This document shows, piece by piece, positions 53,776 through 64,000 of a stretch of 64,000 bases of DNA. The DNA comes from Stenopsyche tienmushanensis (Eukaryota > Arthropoda > Insecta > Trichoptera > Stenopsychidae). The position numbers were made by a program, and so were the translations under genes. The stretch covers positions 248,001 to 312,000 of the forward strand of contig WACJ01000316.1 in assembly GCA_008973525.1 (NCBI GenBank). The letters are read 5' to 3'. The notes below the pieces were generated by a model. The model saw only the letters and a list, made by a program, of their open reading frames with translations. It ran no database searches and was not told the origin of the DNA. Each line of letters starts with the position of its first letter. Within the stretch, counting starts at the first letter, position 1.

Positions 53776-55020
53776 AGCAGTACCCAAACATATTTTTTGT
53801 AGCAAAAATATTTTAGCTAACCCAAAAACATTAATTTCATTATATGATACTGTGAAAATAATTGTTGAACATTGCTTGGTTTTTGGGCCATCAAAGTGGG
53901 ATGTTCCCTTAAATTTAAATATTATATGTGTTTGTATAGTATGAAATATTTTTTAAATACCCGTTGATGTCTAACAATTAAAATTACTTGCTTATTAGTT
54001 TTAATATGGGTTTTATTGTTTAGGCGTTCTCATGGCGTCACAGACTATATAAAAACGGAGAGAAATGCTAATATTCATGTAAATAAAAATCAAATGTTAA
54101 TTATTTATATGTAATTATCTCATTCGGTTCCAAAACAACAACGTAGAATAGATAATATAAGAAATATATATTTCATAGTGGGTTTAATGGGAATTAACTG
54201 GAAAATAAAAATGAAAGATTATTGAAGCATATAAAGATAATTCCAGTGGAAATTCAAATTCGATATCGTTTTATGGAGCGAACCTGCCCCAAAAGATATA
54301 CATTGATTCTTCGCGGAAACAGACTCCATGGGAAATATACATTTATTGTTAGACGAAACTGTTTGAGCAAGAAAATGTTAGGCTACACTAAGTGTTCCGT
54401 TCCATTAGACGAACGAGAATTTTCATACATTTTCTTCGTGCCGCTGCCATTCTGAAGGTGTGTGAATCCATTACGGGATAATGGCGATATATTTATATGT
54501 AAATTTGGGAAAGTGTCTAGTGAAGATTGTCCCGTTATTCGATGAATAATAAAAAAAAGACGATGCGAAATAACACTTTGCGTATCTTGTAGAGCCGAGC
54601 TCACCGATTGAAAACAATAGCCATCGAGTGGCTTATCTGCAAAGTTAATGTGACATTTGATTACATAACGCAGACAAATTCAAAGAGGACTTATTTTCTC
54701 GACGTGGAAAAATCAGACTTATTTTTCTCGCCTTGGATGATATTTTCGGCCTTACAAAAAGAGGATATTTTATTTTTATTATATCAATTTTTTTTAATAT
54801 TAATTCTAAATCATCATATGCTTAATTTCGTGAAAACACAGAAAGATTTTTTAACATCAAAATCATGCACAAAAGTTCAAGGAAAATATTTGACATATGC
54901 GCCTTTGACCTAGATGAGGGTATTGCACACAGTGATGCGTGTATTGCACGCTGGGCGAATGTAATAATTCGATTTTTGCATCTCTAAAATGTTCATAGCC
55001 TTAGATGATATATTTGCTTG
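53776..55020. other. AT-rich stretch with unassigned frames
   Basis: Plus frames at 54222-54455 (77 codons) and 54608-54913 (101 codons) have no motif. The latter has a hydrophobic run (LLYQFFLILILNHHM) explained by TTT/ATT-rich sequence. I see no gene. Confidence 0.5.
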
Positions 55021-55580
55021 TCCGCCACTTATTATCCGTACAAATCCAATTATCTGTCAGAACCGCAGCAGCGCGTATGAAGCTTATATTTAACACTCTC
55101 GTCGCCCAACGTGAGTCGGAACGTGAACGGACGACATGTGGCGCATCTTCTCTCAGGTGTTGTTTTATCTTAGATCGATAAGCTTGACTTTGTCATTGGT
55201 CAAATTAACAAAAACAAAGTGAAGTAAAATCAAATCAAAGCATTTAGACAGTTGTCATCTGGAAGACATTATAGAAAGACGTTCGCAAAGTTAACATTTG
55301 CAAGTCGTTACAGAAAAAAAACGCCAACAATAAATAACACTGTCGATAGCATAAAGTATTCGGACATTTCTTCAAGTACACTTGAAATCGATTCATTATA
55401 TTATTCACACATCATTACACTAGATGAATTTGGGTTAACGATCTATACAATTAACATTTTCTTTCGCTGGTCTTTTCATGCGGCGACGATAGTGTTAACG
55501 TACAAGAGTGCTCTCTCTGGATTACTAGAATTCGCTCGCACATACGTGATCATCCTACTATACAAGTTAAGGAGCAAAAA
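55021..55580 (+). repeat. Repeat L, longest copy (possible solo LTR)
   Basis: 'TGTCCGCCACTTATTATCCG', 'CAATTATCTGTCAG', 'GTATGAAGCTTATATTT' open the repeat. After roughly 230 bp that the 38.5 kb copy lacks, 'AACACTGTCGATAG', 'ATTCGGACATTT' and finally 'ATTACTAGAATTCG' (about 55520-55535) are shared again. The 120-codon frame 55252-55614 overlaps this repeat and is unlikely to be a host gene. The TGT start and length would fit an LTR; matching ends and target duplication were not established. Confidence 0.4.
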
Positions 55581-56700
55581 CTTGAAGGAATTATATCATC
55601 AGTCCCGTTATTAAATTGCAAACTTCGCACAAAGTGACAACTTATTTCAGTTGATTCTTCATTAAATCATGTTTTATTGGTATTAATATTTTCAAAGATC
55701 ATTGAAATTCTAAATTAATTGAAAGATGATTGCATTAAGTTCATACAACCCTACGACTAAAAATGTGTTTTCTACCCAAATTAGATCCGAATGTAGGAAT
55801 AGATTTATCTCATGATTCAGATTAGAAAGAAACTTTTCAATCAAACCGGTGTAAACAGAGTTTTCAGCAATTGAAAACTTGGAACCTCAATCAAGCATTC
55901 CAATGCAAAGTGCAATGACTAATAAGACAAACAGACTAAAGCCATGCAACTTGGGGAATTCTCAACGATAAGTTTAATTCGACGCCTCCTGAAGTTCCTT
56001 CCAAACTTAAACCGCACGACATCTGACGAGCTCCACCCCCAGAAAACCCCCCCTCGGAAGCACACATCCGCTTACTTTAAATGCTTAAATTATCCATTTT
56101 AGAGGTCGGAATATACTACATCATCAGACATTAAATAAACCCATGTAATTTTTACACAAATTCCCAGTCCCACAAGCGCTTGTACGAAATCAGGAATAAA
56201 TCCACCCCAAAGGATATTCCGCACTAATGGATAAAAAGGTTCTCTAATACCAGTGTTTATCTAAACTGAATTATTCAAGTTTTTAGCGAGAGGCCTTTTG
56301 GATACGTTGCGGGCGTTTTAACAAGGTGTTGCTAAAACAATAGGAATTACTGTGGAGCCGAGCGAAATTAACTGTGAAAATTTATCTTTTGAAATGTAAG
56401 CCCACACACACACAGGAGGTGAGAAGGTTATTATAGTGAAAAAAGTTAAATATACAAAAATATTCCACAACGAGGCCTCATTATGAACGAATGCTAATTT
56501 TAATTATGCCATATTAATGCGACCTTAAAACAATATCAACATTTGTGCAAACATTTACATCCTTCAGCTTGAATAATCCACCCTTTCGTTAAATTTTATA
56601 ATCATTTTTGATCGAAAATTTCATAGTTAACACTATAAATTTAATTGGAAGATCTGAAACGGGTCGAATAAAAAATCAAAAACTAACAAAATAATGTTAA
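55581..56700. other. Unannotated stretch
   Basis: 55960-56080 and 56290-56420 are slightly GC-richer, with a (CA)n run near 56403-56414. No gene is recognised. Confidence 0.5.
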
Positions 56701-56702
56701 AA

Positions 56703-56800
56703 ATAACATCACTCAATAAGTTCGTAGGATTTTTTTAGCTTTTATCTTTTTTCTTCTTTGTTAGGTTTTTCACAATTTCTCCCAAATATTCCTATGAATT
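56703..56800 (+). repeat. Repeat M copy, paired with 3678-3775
   Basis: 'AACATCACTCAATAAGTTCG' plus 'TAGGAT' is followed by 'TTTATCTTTTTTCTTC' and 'GTTAGGTTTTTCACAA', in parallel with the 3.7 kb copy. The downstream 56800-57150 has two short minus frames without motifs and no inverted partner end. Confidence 0.4.
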
Positions 56801-58132
56801 TATTGTGATGTATAAGTGAGGATATATTTTTTTTAAGATATCTATAATTTTGTATGTAAAATAAACATAAAGAAACTCAAAACGCATTCCGCTTTGAGAC
56901 ACCTTTTTCTTTTTAAAAAATATATCTGTCATTATGGTGGGACATAAACAACGCATTTTTTTTATTGTGGATGTAATTACGAATGTTAAATTGAACAAAG
57001 GCATTTAATAACGCTCTCGGAGATACGTTAATGAATTTAAGTGGCAAAATTTTATGATTGATATAAAAAATTAGGGATTCCTCCCCAGTGGGGAATAATT
57101 TAAATATTCTGTCATGGTGTTTATAACAAGTTGAAATGATGTTTCCCATTTAGGTAATTACTGTTTCAAGTGCCACGAAAAGTTTTAAGTGTCTCGTCAA
57201 AGTTTTAAGTCGGATAGTCACGGGCAACCCATAAAATGTCACGAGTTAAAAGGTGTTTGTCAATCATTTAGACAAGAATAACTTGTTGGCGCTTCGCGGA
57301 AAAACTGTTTGACGTTTCCTTTCCGCGCCTAGATAATTACAGAATTTTGCCAGAAAACTAAATAAAAATCAGTATACTAAAAAACGACTCCAGGCAGAGG
57401 AGGCTTTGAAATTTATTTCTGGCGAATTTGGAGAAATTCAGATGAAATTTCTTCGTGCTACTTGGTATTCATCACCTGAATAATTGTTAAATTGATTATA
57501 AGAGCTGTAAAGCCTTTAATTTGAGCACATTCAAGATTAAATATTTCTACAATTCAAATCCATCCAACGAGGGGCTGTAAAGTTAAGTCCCTTCTTTCCT
57601 TAAATATTTTTTTTGGGACGCAAAAATTCGATTCGTTCAACATAATTGAGATTTATATATGATAATAATGTAATCAGTATTAATTATCATTTGGGTTGCG
57701 AAAACTTAATGCTAAATAAATAAGATTGATTTTCTCTCTGAGAGGCTCGCCACTTGTCCTAAGGTTTCCTGTTGAATTGAAATCTGATTTTTTGATTTTT
57801 AATATGTGTAGGCAATCAACTAAGCTATAAAATTTTTAAAAAGTATCAAATTAAAATTTTAGTAGGCTTTTTAGTTAAACTTTCATATTTTTTAACATTT
57901 TTTTGATAGTTTTTACCCCAAAAAAATCATTTATTAACGCAAAAATATTAAAATTTAGCTTAGTTGTCTAGATAATATTATAGTGAGAAACATCCCAAAA
58001 TTTCAGTCAGATCGATTAAAAACTTTTTAAGCTACAATTGGCGAACATTTTGAAAATGCAGTTCCGAGATAATCTCGTTTAAAGTCTCAATGCGATAAAA
58101 CTATCAATTTTAGTGACTTACCGATCAACCAA
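56801..58132. other. AT-rich stretch
   Basis: No gene is recognised. 57000-57300 is slightly richer in GC, with nothing specific. Confidence 0.55.
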
Positions 58133-58640
58133 TGATTCCAGGTGCATATAATAGATCTTCAGCTTTCTAAAAAAGTTGATTATCTCCGATTAACTGTTGT
58201 TTTCGGGCAATACGAGCTGCTTTTGTATCATAAAGACTCTTACAGTTCTACCTCGCTATCCGCGCTTCATCGGTATTTTCAGCAAATACAATGTATTCAT
58301 CATATTCAAAATGAAGCTGCAGTCGTTATAAATATCCCAGCAGTAATGTATGTTAATATTTCAATGATTTTTATACCAGAATGCAGGTGCTTTGGAGCCA
58401 GTCGCCGAACCGTCGAGTTAAAACATTCATTAACATTTTGTGTATGACCACCCAAGCATTTTTGAAGTTATTCATCCCTGGATAAATCTTTATAAATTGG
58501 TACAAGATGCTGTTTTATCTCTTGGCCAAAAAATGGAGTCAGGTCTTCAAGCTTTGGATATTTTTTAAAGCAATGGTTTTCTGTTATTTGCACCAGCTTT
58601 TGACTCCAATCGGGTTCCCATGATAATGTTTTTTTTTAAA
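58133..58640 (-). pseudogene. Mutator-like transposase remnant, copy 3
   Basis: The minus strand from about 58600 reads SWCK.QKTIALKNIQ, then KCLGGHTQNVNECFNSTVRR, LAPKHLHSGIKIIEILTYIT, AGIF, ARKQQLIGDNQLF and EDLLYAPG near 58135. It carries the 'RLAPKHL' segment that copies 1 and 2 have lost, so it is a different, in places better preserved, lineage. Frames are shifted repeatedly. The plus-strand frame 58142-58447 is its antisense shadow. Confidence 0.75.
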
Positions 58641-60265
58641 TTCCTCAATTTCCCAAAAATGAGTAATCAAAGTCATATATAAATGCGGAATACGATGTAC
58701 TAAGAAGTCAAATGATCAATTATTTTATAGGGCTTAAATTTCTTATTTGATTTAATTCATTTTTGAAGCATTCCTATGGTCACACAGACGATAAAAATCA
58801 CACAATATATACAAGCTAATGATGAATAAGTTCCATAACGTTTATGCAATAGAATCAATATGAAACTGATTACGATTGGTGGTTCAAATTTGAGCATCGG
58901 CAAACTGTTTTCTGAAAGTCGATCGATAAGTAAAGCTGTTTTTGAAGCGTTCTTAAGCTTTCAATGAAAACGGAAAGTGAGCCATTCAATGTGTTAGTCC
59001 GCGAACTTTATCAAAAATGAAATTGAGATTGAATCTGCGGATTGTTTCCGAGCGAAAATTGAATTTCATTTCCTCGCAACCAATGCTTAATATCGAAATT
59101 ATGTCGGATCTCATAGAGACGGAAATAATGAACGCAAATATACATAAAAGCAAGTTTATCCTCCACCCACTCATTCTCCCTATTTTCTTGCAATAAGCAA
59201 TGGCTTACTGCAAGGAACTTGCTGCTGAGATGGTTATCGTTTGATGAGCGAATGCAGCGTTATCCAATGAACTAAATCAAGATCTTAAATATGCTATACA
59301 TGCATCAAATGCAACTGATTTACAAAAACGCCAAATTATTATGCTGATCTTTTCAATTAGTATTTTTCAAGACACAAGGAAACGCTTTCGTTATTATTGC
59401 ACTTGGCATTAGAACGTCATTAATATAAATCACATGCTACCTGTTGTATTGGATTAGAGAGTTCCATTGGATGAATATCATCAGGTGGATATGCAAAGCG
59501 GAAACAGGAAGTACCGGTCAAGGGGTGGCGTTGATGAAGAGTTAGGGGTGAAACGCACGGGTGGCTGTTTTATTACGACGATCACCGCAGGCATTTCTAG
59601 GTACAAATTACGTGGTGCGATAGCCGTCTGTCGCACTTAGTGTCTCACCTTCGTTTACCACCCTTTTACGTCAATTTACCTCCCACTCGGAAAATATCCC
59701 CTGCGCTCAACAAAATTAAATCAAATTAACAATAAGTCCGAATTGGATGCGCTCATAGCGATATCCAGGGAAGAATATTTCTATAAATAGGCAAGCTTCT
59801 TAATATATTAGAGACGTACGGATGAGAACGCATTAAAAGAATGAAAAGCCATTTCCTACCTGAGCTATTATATTTTAGTATATAACGACCTATTCGGTAA
59901 CTTTTGGAACGTATATTTCGATATTAAAATGTCTTAATGCCTTCCTGATATGATTTTATACGACCTTAGGATACTTTTTAATCATTTTAATACGATATAT
60001 CGGCCGAAAGGTTACATTGTGGCAACCGAAACGTGAATCAACGCAAAAAAGGACGATATCTAATTTATTTAAATGCGCTATAAAACATCGACGGCCCTAA
60101 TATATTTGAGAGTATCAGAAAATAATGTCGTTTTACCGATCTACTAAACCAAATCAAATATTTCTATTAAATACAAGACCGTTAAGAAATATTTTACGTT
60201 ACCATATGGTTACATTCGTTTATATTGGCAAGTATATTTATAGATCTACTGTATATACTATAATA
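58641..60265. other. Unannotated tract, GC-richer at 59460-59720
   Basis: 59490-59700 is GC-richer ('GGTCAAGGGGTGGCG', 'GCACGGGTGGCTG', 'TACCACCCTTTTACG') and lacks frames. It is possibly a regulatory block. Minus frames near 58986-59193 lie just beyond Mutator-like copy 3 but show none of its motifs. Confidence 0.45.
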
Positions 60266-60565
60266 CTAGTGATTACCCGGCATGTGTCGCAATGTCACAC
60301 CTCGTATAAAAAACAATATTTTTACTATGCTTGTGTTATTTCCGCAAGTGTAAACAATAAGTTGACAAAGTTTTACTGCAATCGGATGAACGGTATGGCC
60401 GCACATTAAATACGAACAAACAAACATTGGTTTTATGTATTAGACTATACTTATGTTACTTGCGCAATCCTCAGCAATAAGTGAAGGAAGATTTATCGCA
60501 ATTTGATGAACGGTATGGCAGCGCATTACATACGAACAAACACAGAATATTTTTTATATATTAAT
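60266..60565 (-). mobile_element. Family H complete copy with tail type 2, minus strand
   Basis: The minus strand starts near 60565 ('AATATATAAAAAATATTC'). It has unit A ('GCGCTGCCATACCGTTCATC', 'AGGATTGCGCAAGTAAC'), unit B, then tail type 2 ('ACGAGGTGTGACATTGCG', 'CACATGCCGGGTAATCACTAG') ending CTAG before T at 60269-60265. This is the reference for the second 3' end. The TC start is eroded. Confidence 0.8.
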
Positions 60566-61085
60566 ATTTTTAAGGTTTATTCCAACCGTGCTAACATTCA
60601 GCCACCAATTGATTTGTTGATCACTTTATATCTCTCTTAAATCAATTTTAACTACTCCTACGTTATTATGCAATGCAAAAATGATAATTTAACCGTTATA
60701 GTGCCAATCGTCTATTTCCGTCGACTCGTCTTCAACATTCCTTTATAAAATAGCGAAAAAATGAACAAAATCCATGGAATAATTATGATGTTGCATAATT
60801 TTGAAAAAAAGCATTTTTTTTGGCATTTTTAAGCAAACAATATTAATTTTTTGGCACTAAAACGGTTAAATACAATCAAGCCGTGGGGCTTCAAAAGACC
60901 CCATGAATTTAATGGTATTTTTCGATTGCAGATTTTTTTAATTGATTAATGAAGTCTGATATTAAAGTATTTGTGTTTTTTATTTAAAAATATTTGATTT
61001 TTTAAATAAAAATGATCTTCTAGATTATTTAGAATATTGCCAATTTGCGGGTTATATAACAAGGCAAGAGTTTTTGCAGAGAATC
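60566..61085. other. AT-rich stretch
   Basis: Nothing is recognised. Confidence 0.6.
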
Positions 61086-61585
61086 ACTTTAGTGATTTAA
61101 GGAGTGGTTGCAGGGGGCTACAATTGCGACAGTGCTGAGACAAAACAAAACGGTCATCACAGGCTAGGGTAGCGGCTAGGGGTGGTTTTGGGGGTGCGGT
61201 TGGGGTCGCAGGGGCCGTGTGGGTTGGGGCCGTAAAGCACACCTGACGGCGAATATGTCAACGTCGTCCCGCCACCACAGACCTAAACAGCTCCGCCCGC
61301 TTTTATTTCCAGCAGGTCGGCTTTATGGCATTCACAACACGCTTTATTGCCGCCCATGATAATATGAATCTATTTAATGCCAAGCACTCGGATTATGCAC
61401 ATTGTTGGGGACAGCCCCGAGTTTTATCCCCGATACTTCAGTGGGACCCGACGTGCGCGCAAAATGTCCAACAACAAAGCCCCCCCACCAACAATAAGGT
61501 CGGGACCAAAATTATGGATGAGACTCTTTTACACCGGTAGGCTTCTTTTGTCTAGGAGCGACAATCCTTTCGCGCCCACTATACT
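61086..61585. other. GC-rich block with a G-run cluster
   Basis: 61167-61229 has at least six runs of three to five G within about 63 bases on the plus strand. 61260-61400 contains 'CCACCACAGACC', 'GGCTTTATGGC' and 'GCTTTATTGCCGCCCATG' (TTTATKG words, caudal/Abd-B-like). Overlapping plus frames (61325-61595) have no domain. It may be a regulatory block. Confidence 0.45.
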
Positions 61586-62070
61586 AATTTATTAAAAAAT
61601 TACGCCCTACCAAAATGTTGCCCTTTCATATGGACCCCCATTAACTATTCTCTTCAAATTATAAAACAGCTTTTTGGGATAGTTAAAAGTCGGTCGTTGG
61701 GTCAGCACCCTCCTCATTCATATTTTTTTTTTCAATTTCATAATGAATAAAATTACAAAAAGGGACATTTTTTCTTGTCTAACCCAAATTCATGAAAAAT
61801 GTAACACTTACATTGTTCATTTAATATTTTAAAAATGTTAAAAAAAATGCAAACTAATCGTTTATCTGAAGAGTTTATATTACATAAACTTGCAGATTTT
61901 GCATCCATTGACAGTCTTTCTTGGTTTTGAATAGTAAGCCTAAACTTATTATATCATTTTTTAGATAAAGTATCTTTATGATGGTTAGAATCCTGGACTC
62001 TTAATACGAGTATGAATGTTTAAAATCCATAATATCGCTTGGAGTCTGAATGAACTTAGAAAATCATGCA
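61586..62070. other. AT-rich stretch
   Basis: Nothing is recognised. Confidence 0.6.
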
Positions 62071-62074
62071 AAAT

Positions 62075-62960
62075 ATCAGGATATTTCTTTCTGTAAGCTT
62101 TTATAATAAAATCAAATATTGCTTTTGCTCTTTGTCGATTGTCATCAATTTATTATATTCCTTCATCTAAGCAACATCACGCTCAGCAATATCATTCACT
62201 ACCCAAAAAAGGATGGACCAATTTCTTTGCAGCCTTAAAATCAGAGTCATCCTTCCAAGTTTCAACGTCTTTATTCAAAAAATGTGATGAGATACCCAGC
62301 ATATGGAAAAATCGTAAAGAATTACTAATCACAAAGTCTTCTATGCTTTTGTATTCGACATCAATGCTTTTTATTTTCAGGCAATTTTCTACACTTTTGA
62401 TTCTTAGTGCATTCAACATATTTTGCTTATCTTTAACTGAAAATTCATCGTCAAAAAATACAAAAGACTCCAACTCTTCCGATAAGTACCATAAATGGTC
62501 CAGTATTTTTTCATGGCAACTTTGATTATTGATTGGTTTATATTTTCAAAGGATACCAGGTCTTTTAATAATTGTAAGTCGTTTCTTGGTGCTGAATATC
62601 CGACAAGGGCTTTAAATTAATATTTTATATATATTACGACTGTGAAAAGACAAATATCTTTCACTGTTTTCATTTCCTTTTTTGTCAACTCAAACTGATG
62701 TTTAAATTTAAAAAAAATCAATTAACACATAGATTTAGCCATCCATTTAGCATGTTGAAGACCAGCAGGCATCCTAAATGAAACTCCTTTTACAGGAATT
62801 CCTCCCAAGTAAATAAAGGACATGGTATCATAAATTACTGTTTTATAATCACTTTGATCAATTTAGTTCCAGTTCTTCTTAAATCTTTTAAACAATTTGA
62901 TATCAGAAGCACTAGATTGACCTAGGGATTGATTCACTACCGCCTCTAATATAATTACCA
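62075..62960 (-). pseudogene. Family X (uncharacterised repetitive protein), copy B
   Basis: The minus strand reads LEAVVNQSLGQSSASDIKLF, DQSDYKTVIYDTMSFIYLGG, IPVKGVSFRMPAGLQHAKWM, FKHQFELTKKEMKTVKDICL, SAPRNDLQLLKDLVSF, LDHLWYLSEELESFVFFDDE, FSVKDKQNMLNALRIKSVEN, SIEDFVISNSLRFFHMLGIS, FKAAKKLVHPFLG, KEYNKLMTIDKEQKQYLILL. The stretch 62192-62473 is still open for 93 codons. It covers the middle region that copy A lost and is the better guide to the family. Stops (after MCLFTV..Y, at the C-terminus) show decay. No catalytic motif is recognised. Confidence 0.75.
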
Positions 62961-64000
62961 TTTTATGATGGCGACAAGCTGGGAAAGAATTGGGGAAAGG
63001 GAGAAGGATTGACTGTAGTGAAGTAGTGAATCTTTTTGCATGCTATTCCACTTCAAATATACTAATAAACATACCAGTATCAATAAGTCAGATTAATAGT
63101 TAAGGCACCATACAACGTTTTTTCTGAAACTTTGACTAATGGAAGCGACCTTTAAATTGATCCTAGTTTACTCTGTTTATATAATAAATATAATGCATAG
63201 TTATTTCTGATATTAATTAGTAAATGCATTACGAAAGCTTGTTTAATTTTTAAAAATGGCGCCACTACAAAGTATCGCCGAATTAAAAAGCTTTGTATTT
63301 GACGTTGCGCCCGCATACGCTGTGGCTTAACCTTTTGCCGACTATGGTTATAAAGCACATAAGTTCTCCGCTAAAACCCTTGCTGACTACAGTTTTCCGG
63401 TATTTTATGCTACCGAATTTGGATGTTTGAATATGTAAGGATCAAGCTCTCAATTGAAGTTACTTTATGTAACAGTTCAACTGTAGGTTAAAACCCCATT
63501 ATTTACATATATAAATTTTGTAATAAAATCTCTTGTATTTACATAGTAACAACATGGCGACAAATGCGACCGAGTGACATGTATAATTCATCACAACGAC
63601 GAAAATAAAATGTGTTGAATATGATGATACAATCGATAGTCACCCATCATGTCAATGAAACAACCCCATTTGTCTAAAGACGAAAAATAAAGTATTAAGA
63701 AAGCATGTTATAATTGAATATATAAGGATAAATAAGAACAAACTATGCAAATAAGCCTGGATGTATTTATGTTAAAAGCAATGGATAACAGAAAAATACA
63801 TTAAGTAATTATAGTAAGTAGAGAAATTACTGTGATTCAAACAAATATATTCATATTGAATTAATTTTGTATGTATACTAGAATGTTTATGCTATTATAT
63901 ACAGCATGTATTTAGCCAACATTTGAATCGTTGTTAGGTATAATAAATCCAAATTTCGAAAAAAATGGATGGCATCGTATGGAAATGTCCGCTCCCTCAG
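62961..64000. other. AT-rich stretch to the window end
   Basis: No gene is recognised. One short minus frame (63152-63358) has no motif. Confidence 0.6.

Noticed and set aside
55252..55614. 120-codon plus-strand frame as a gene
   Set aside because: It lies within repeat L, which recurs at 38.5 kb without this frame.
1862..60565. Family H copies as a CRISPR-like or satellite array
   Set aside because: Copies are dispersed in both orientations with irregular spacing and Helitron-type ends, not tandem and not separated by uniform spacers.

Overview
The window is AT-rich eukaryotic DNA, most plausibly from an arthropod and probably an insect. It looks like a large intergenic or intronic tract rather than a gene-bearing locus. 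I found no host gene that I can support: no long conserved frame, no convincing chain of exons, and no tRNA, rRNA or snRNA gene. The arthropod call rests on the mobile elements: R1-type LINE sequence, mariner, piggyBac, Mutator-like fragments of a kind I know from hemipteran and cnidarian genomes, and an uncharacterised repetitive protein family that is common in aphid-type genomes. The exact lineage is inference.

The best-supported content is a set of decayed transposable elements. (1) A Helitron-like non-autonomous family (family H here) has at least thirteen copies: 1.9, 19.6, 24.7, 30.5, 33.8, 35.0, 36.8, 38.8, 43.3, 45.8, 49.5, 52.7 and 60.3 kb. It is built from two related units of about 120 bp (A and B) and ends in one of two different 3' tails. 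(2) A Tigger/pogo-like family (family T) has long T-rich ends carrying 'TTTTGTGCGATTT' or 'TTTTATGCGATTT' (6.2, 9.1, 28.7, 33.5, 41.8 kb). (3) Mariner remnants lie at 13.2, 25.8, 27.9 and 33.2 kb. Two of them share one internal-deletion junction. (4) Mutator-like transposase remnants lie at 16.6, 21.1 and 58.1 kb. (5) A piggyBac relic with both ends lies at 18.7-19.4 kb. (6) An R1-like LINE reverse transcriptase fragment lies at 14.2-14.9 kb. (7) An uncharacterised repetitive protein family (family X) has copies at 47.4 and 62.1 kb. (8) Several dispersed repeats cannot be classified (0.8/53.4 kb, 8.6/14.0 kb, 3.7/56.7 kb, 38.5/45.5/55.0 kb).

Between the elements lie GC-richer, mostly ORF-less blocks of 200-900 bp, for example 4.5-4.8, 7.4-8.0, 18.1-18.4, 22.4-22.9, 29.2-29.9, 36.1-36.5, 39.4-40.2, 40.7-41.3, 48.3-48.9, 59.5-59.7 and 61.1-61.6 kb. 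They do not look like decayed transposons. They could be conserved regulatory modules of a neighbouring gene outside the window, but only cross-species alignment can show this.

I did not find a new defence or metabolic system. The points most worth following up are the modular Helitron family with exchangeable 3' ends and a possible fragment-capturing copy at 24.7-25.8 kb, the shared deletion junction in two mariner copies, and the uncharacterised protein family X.
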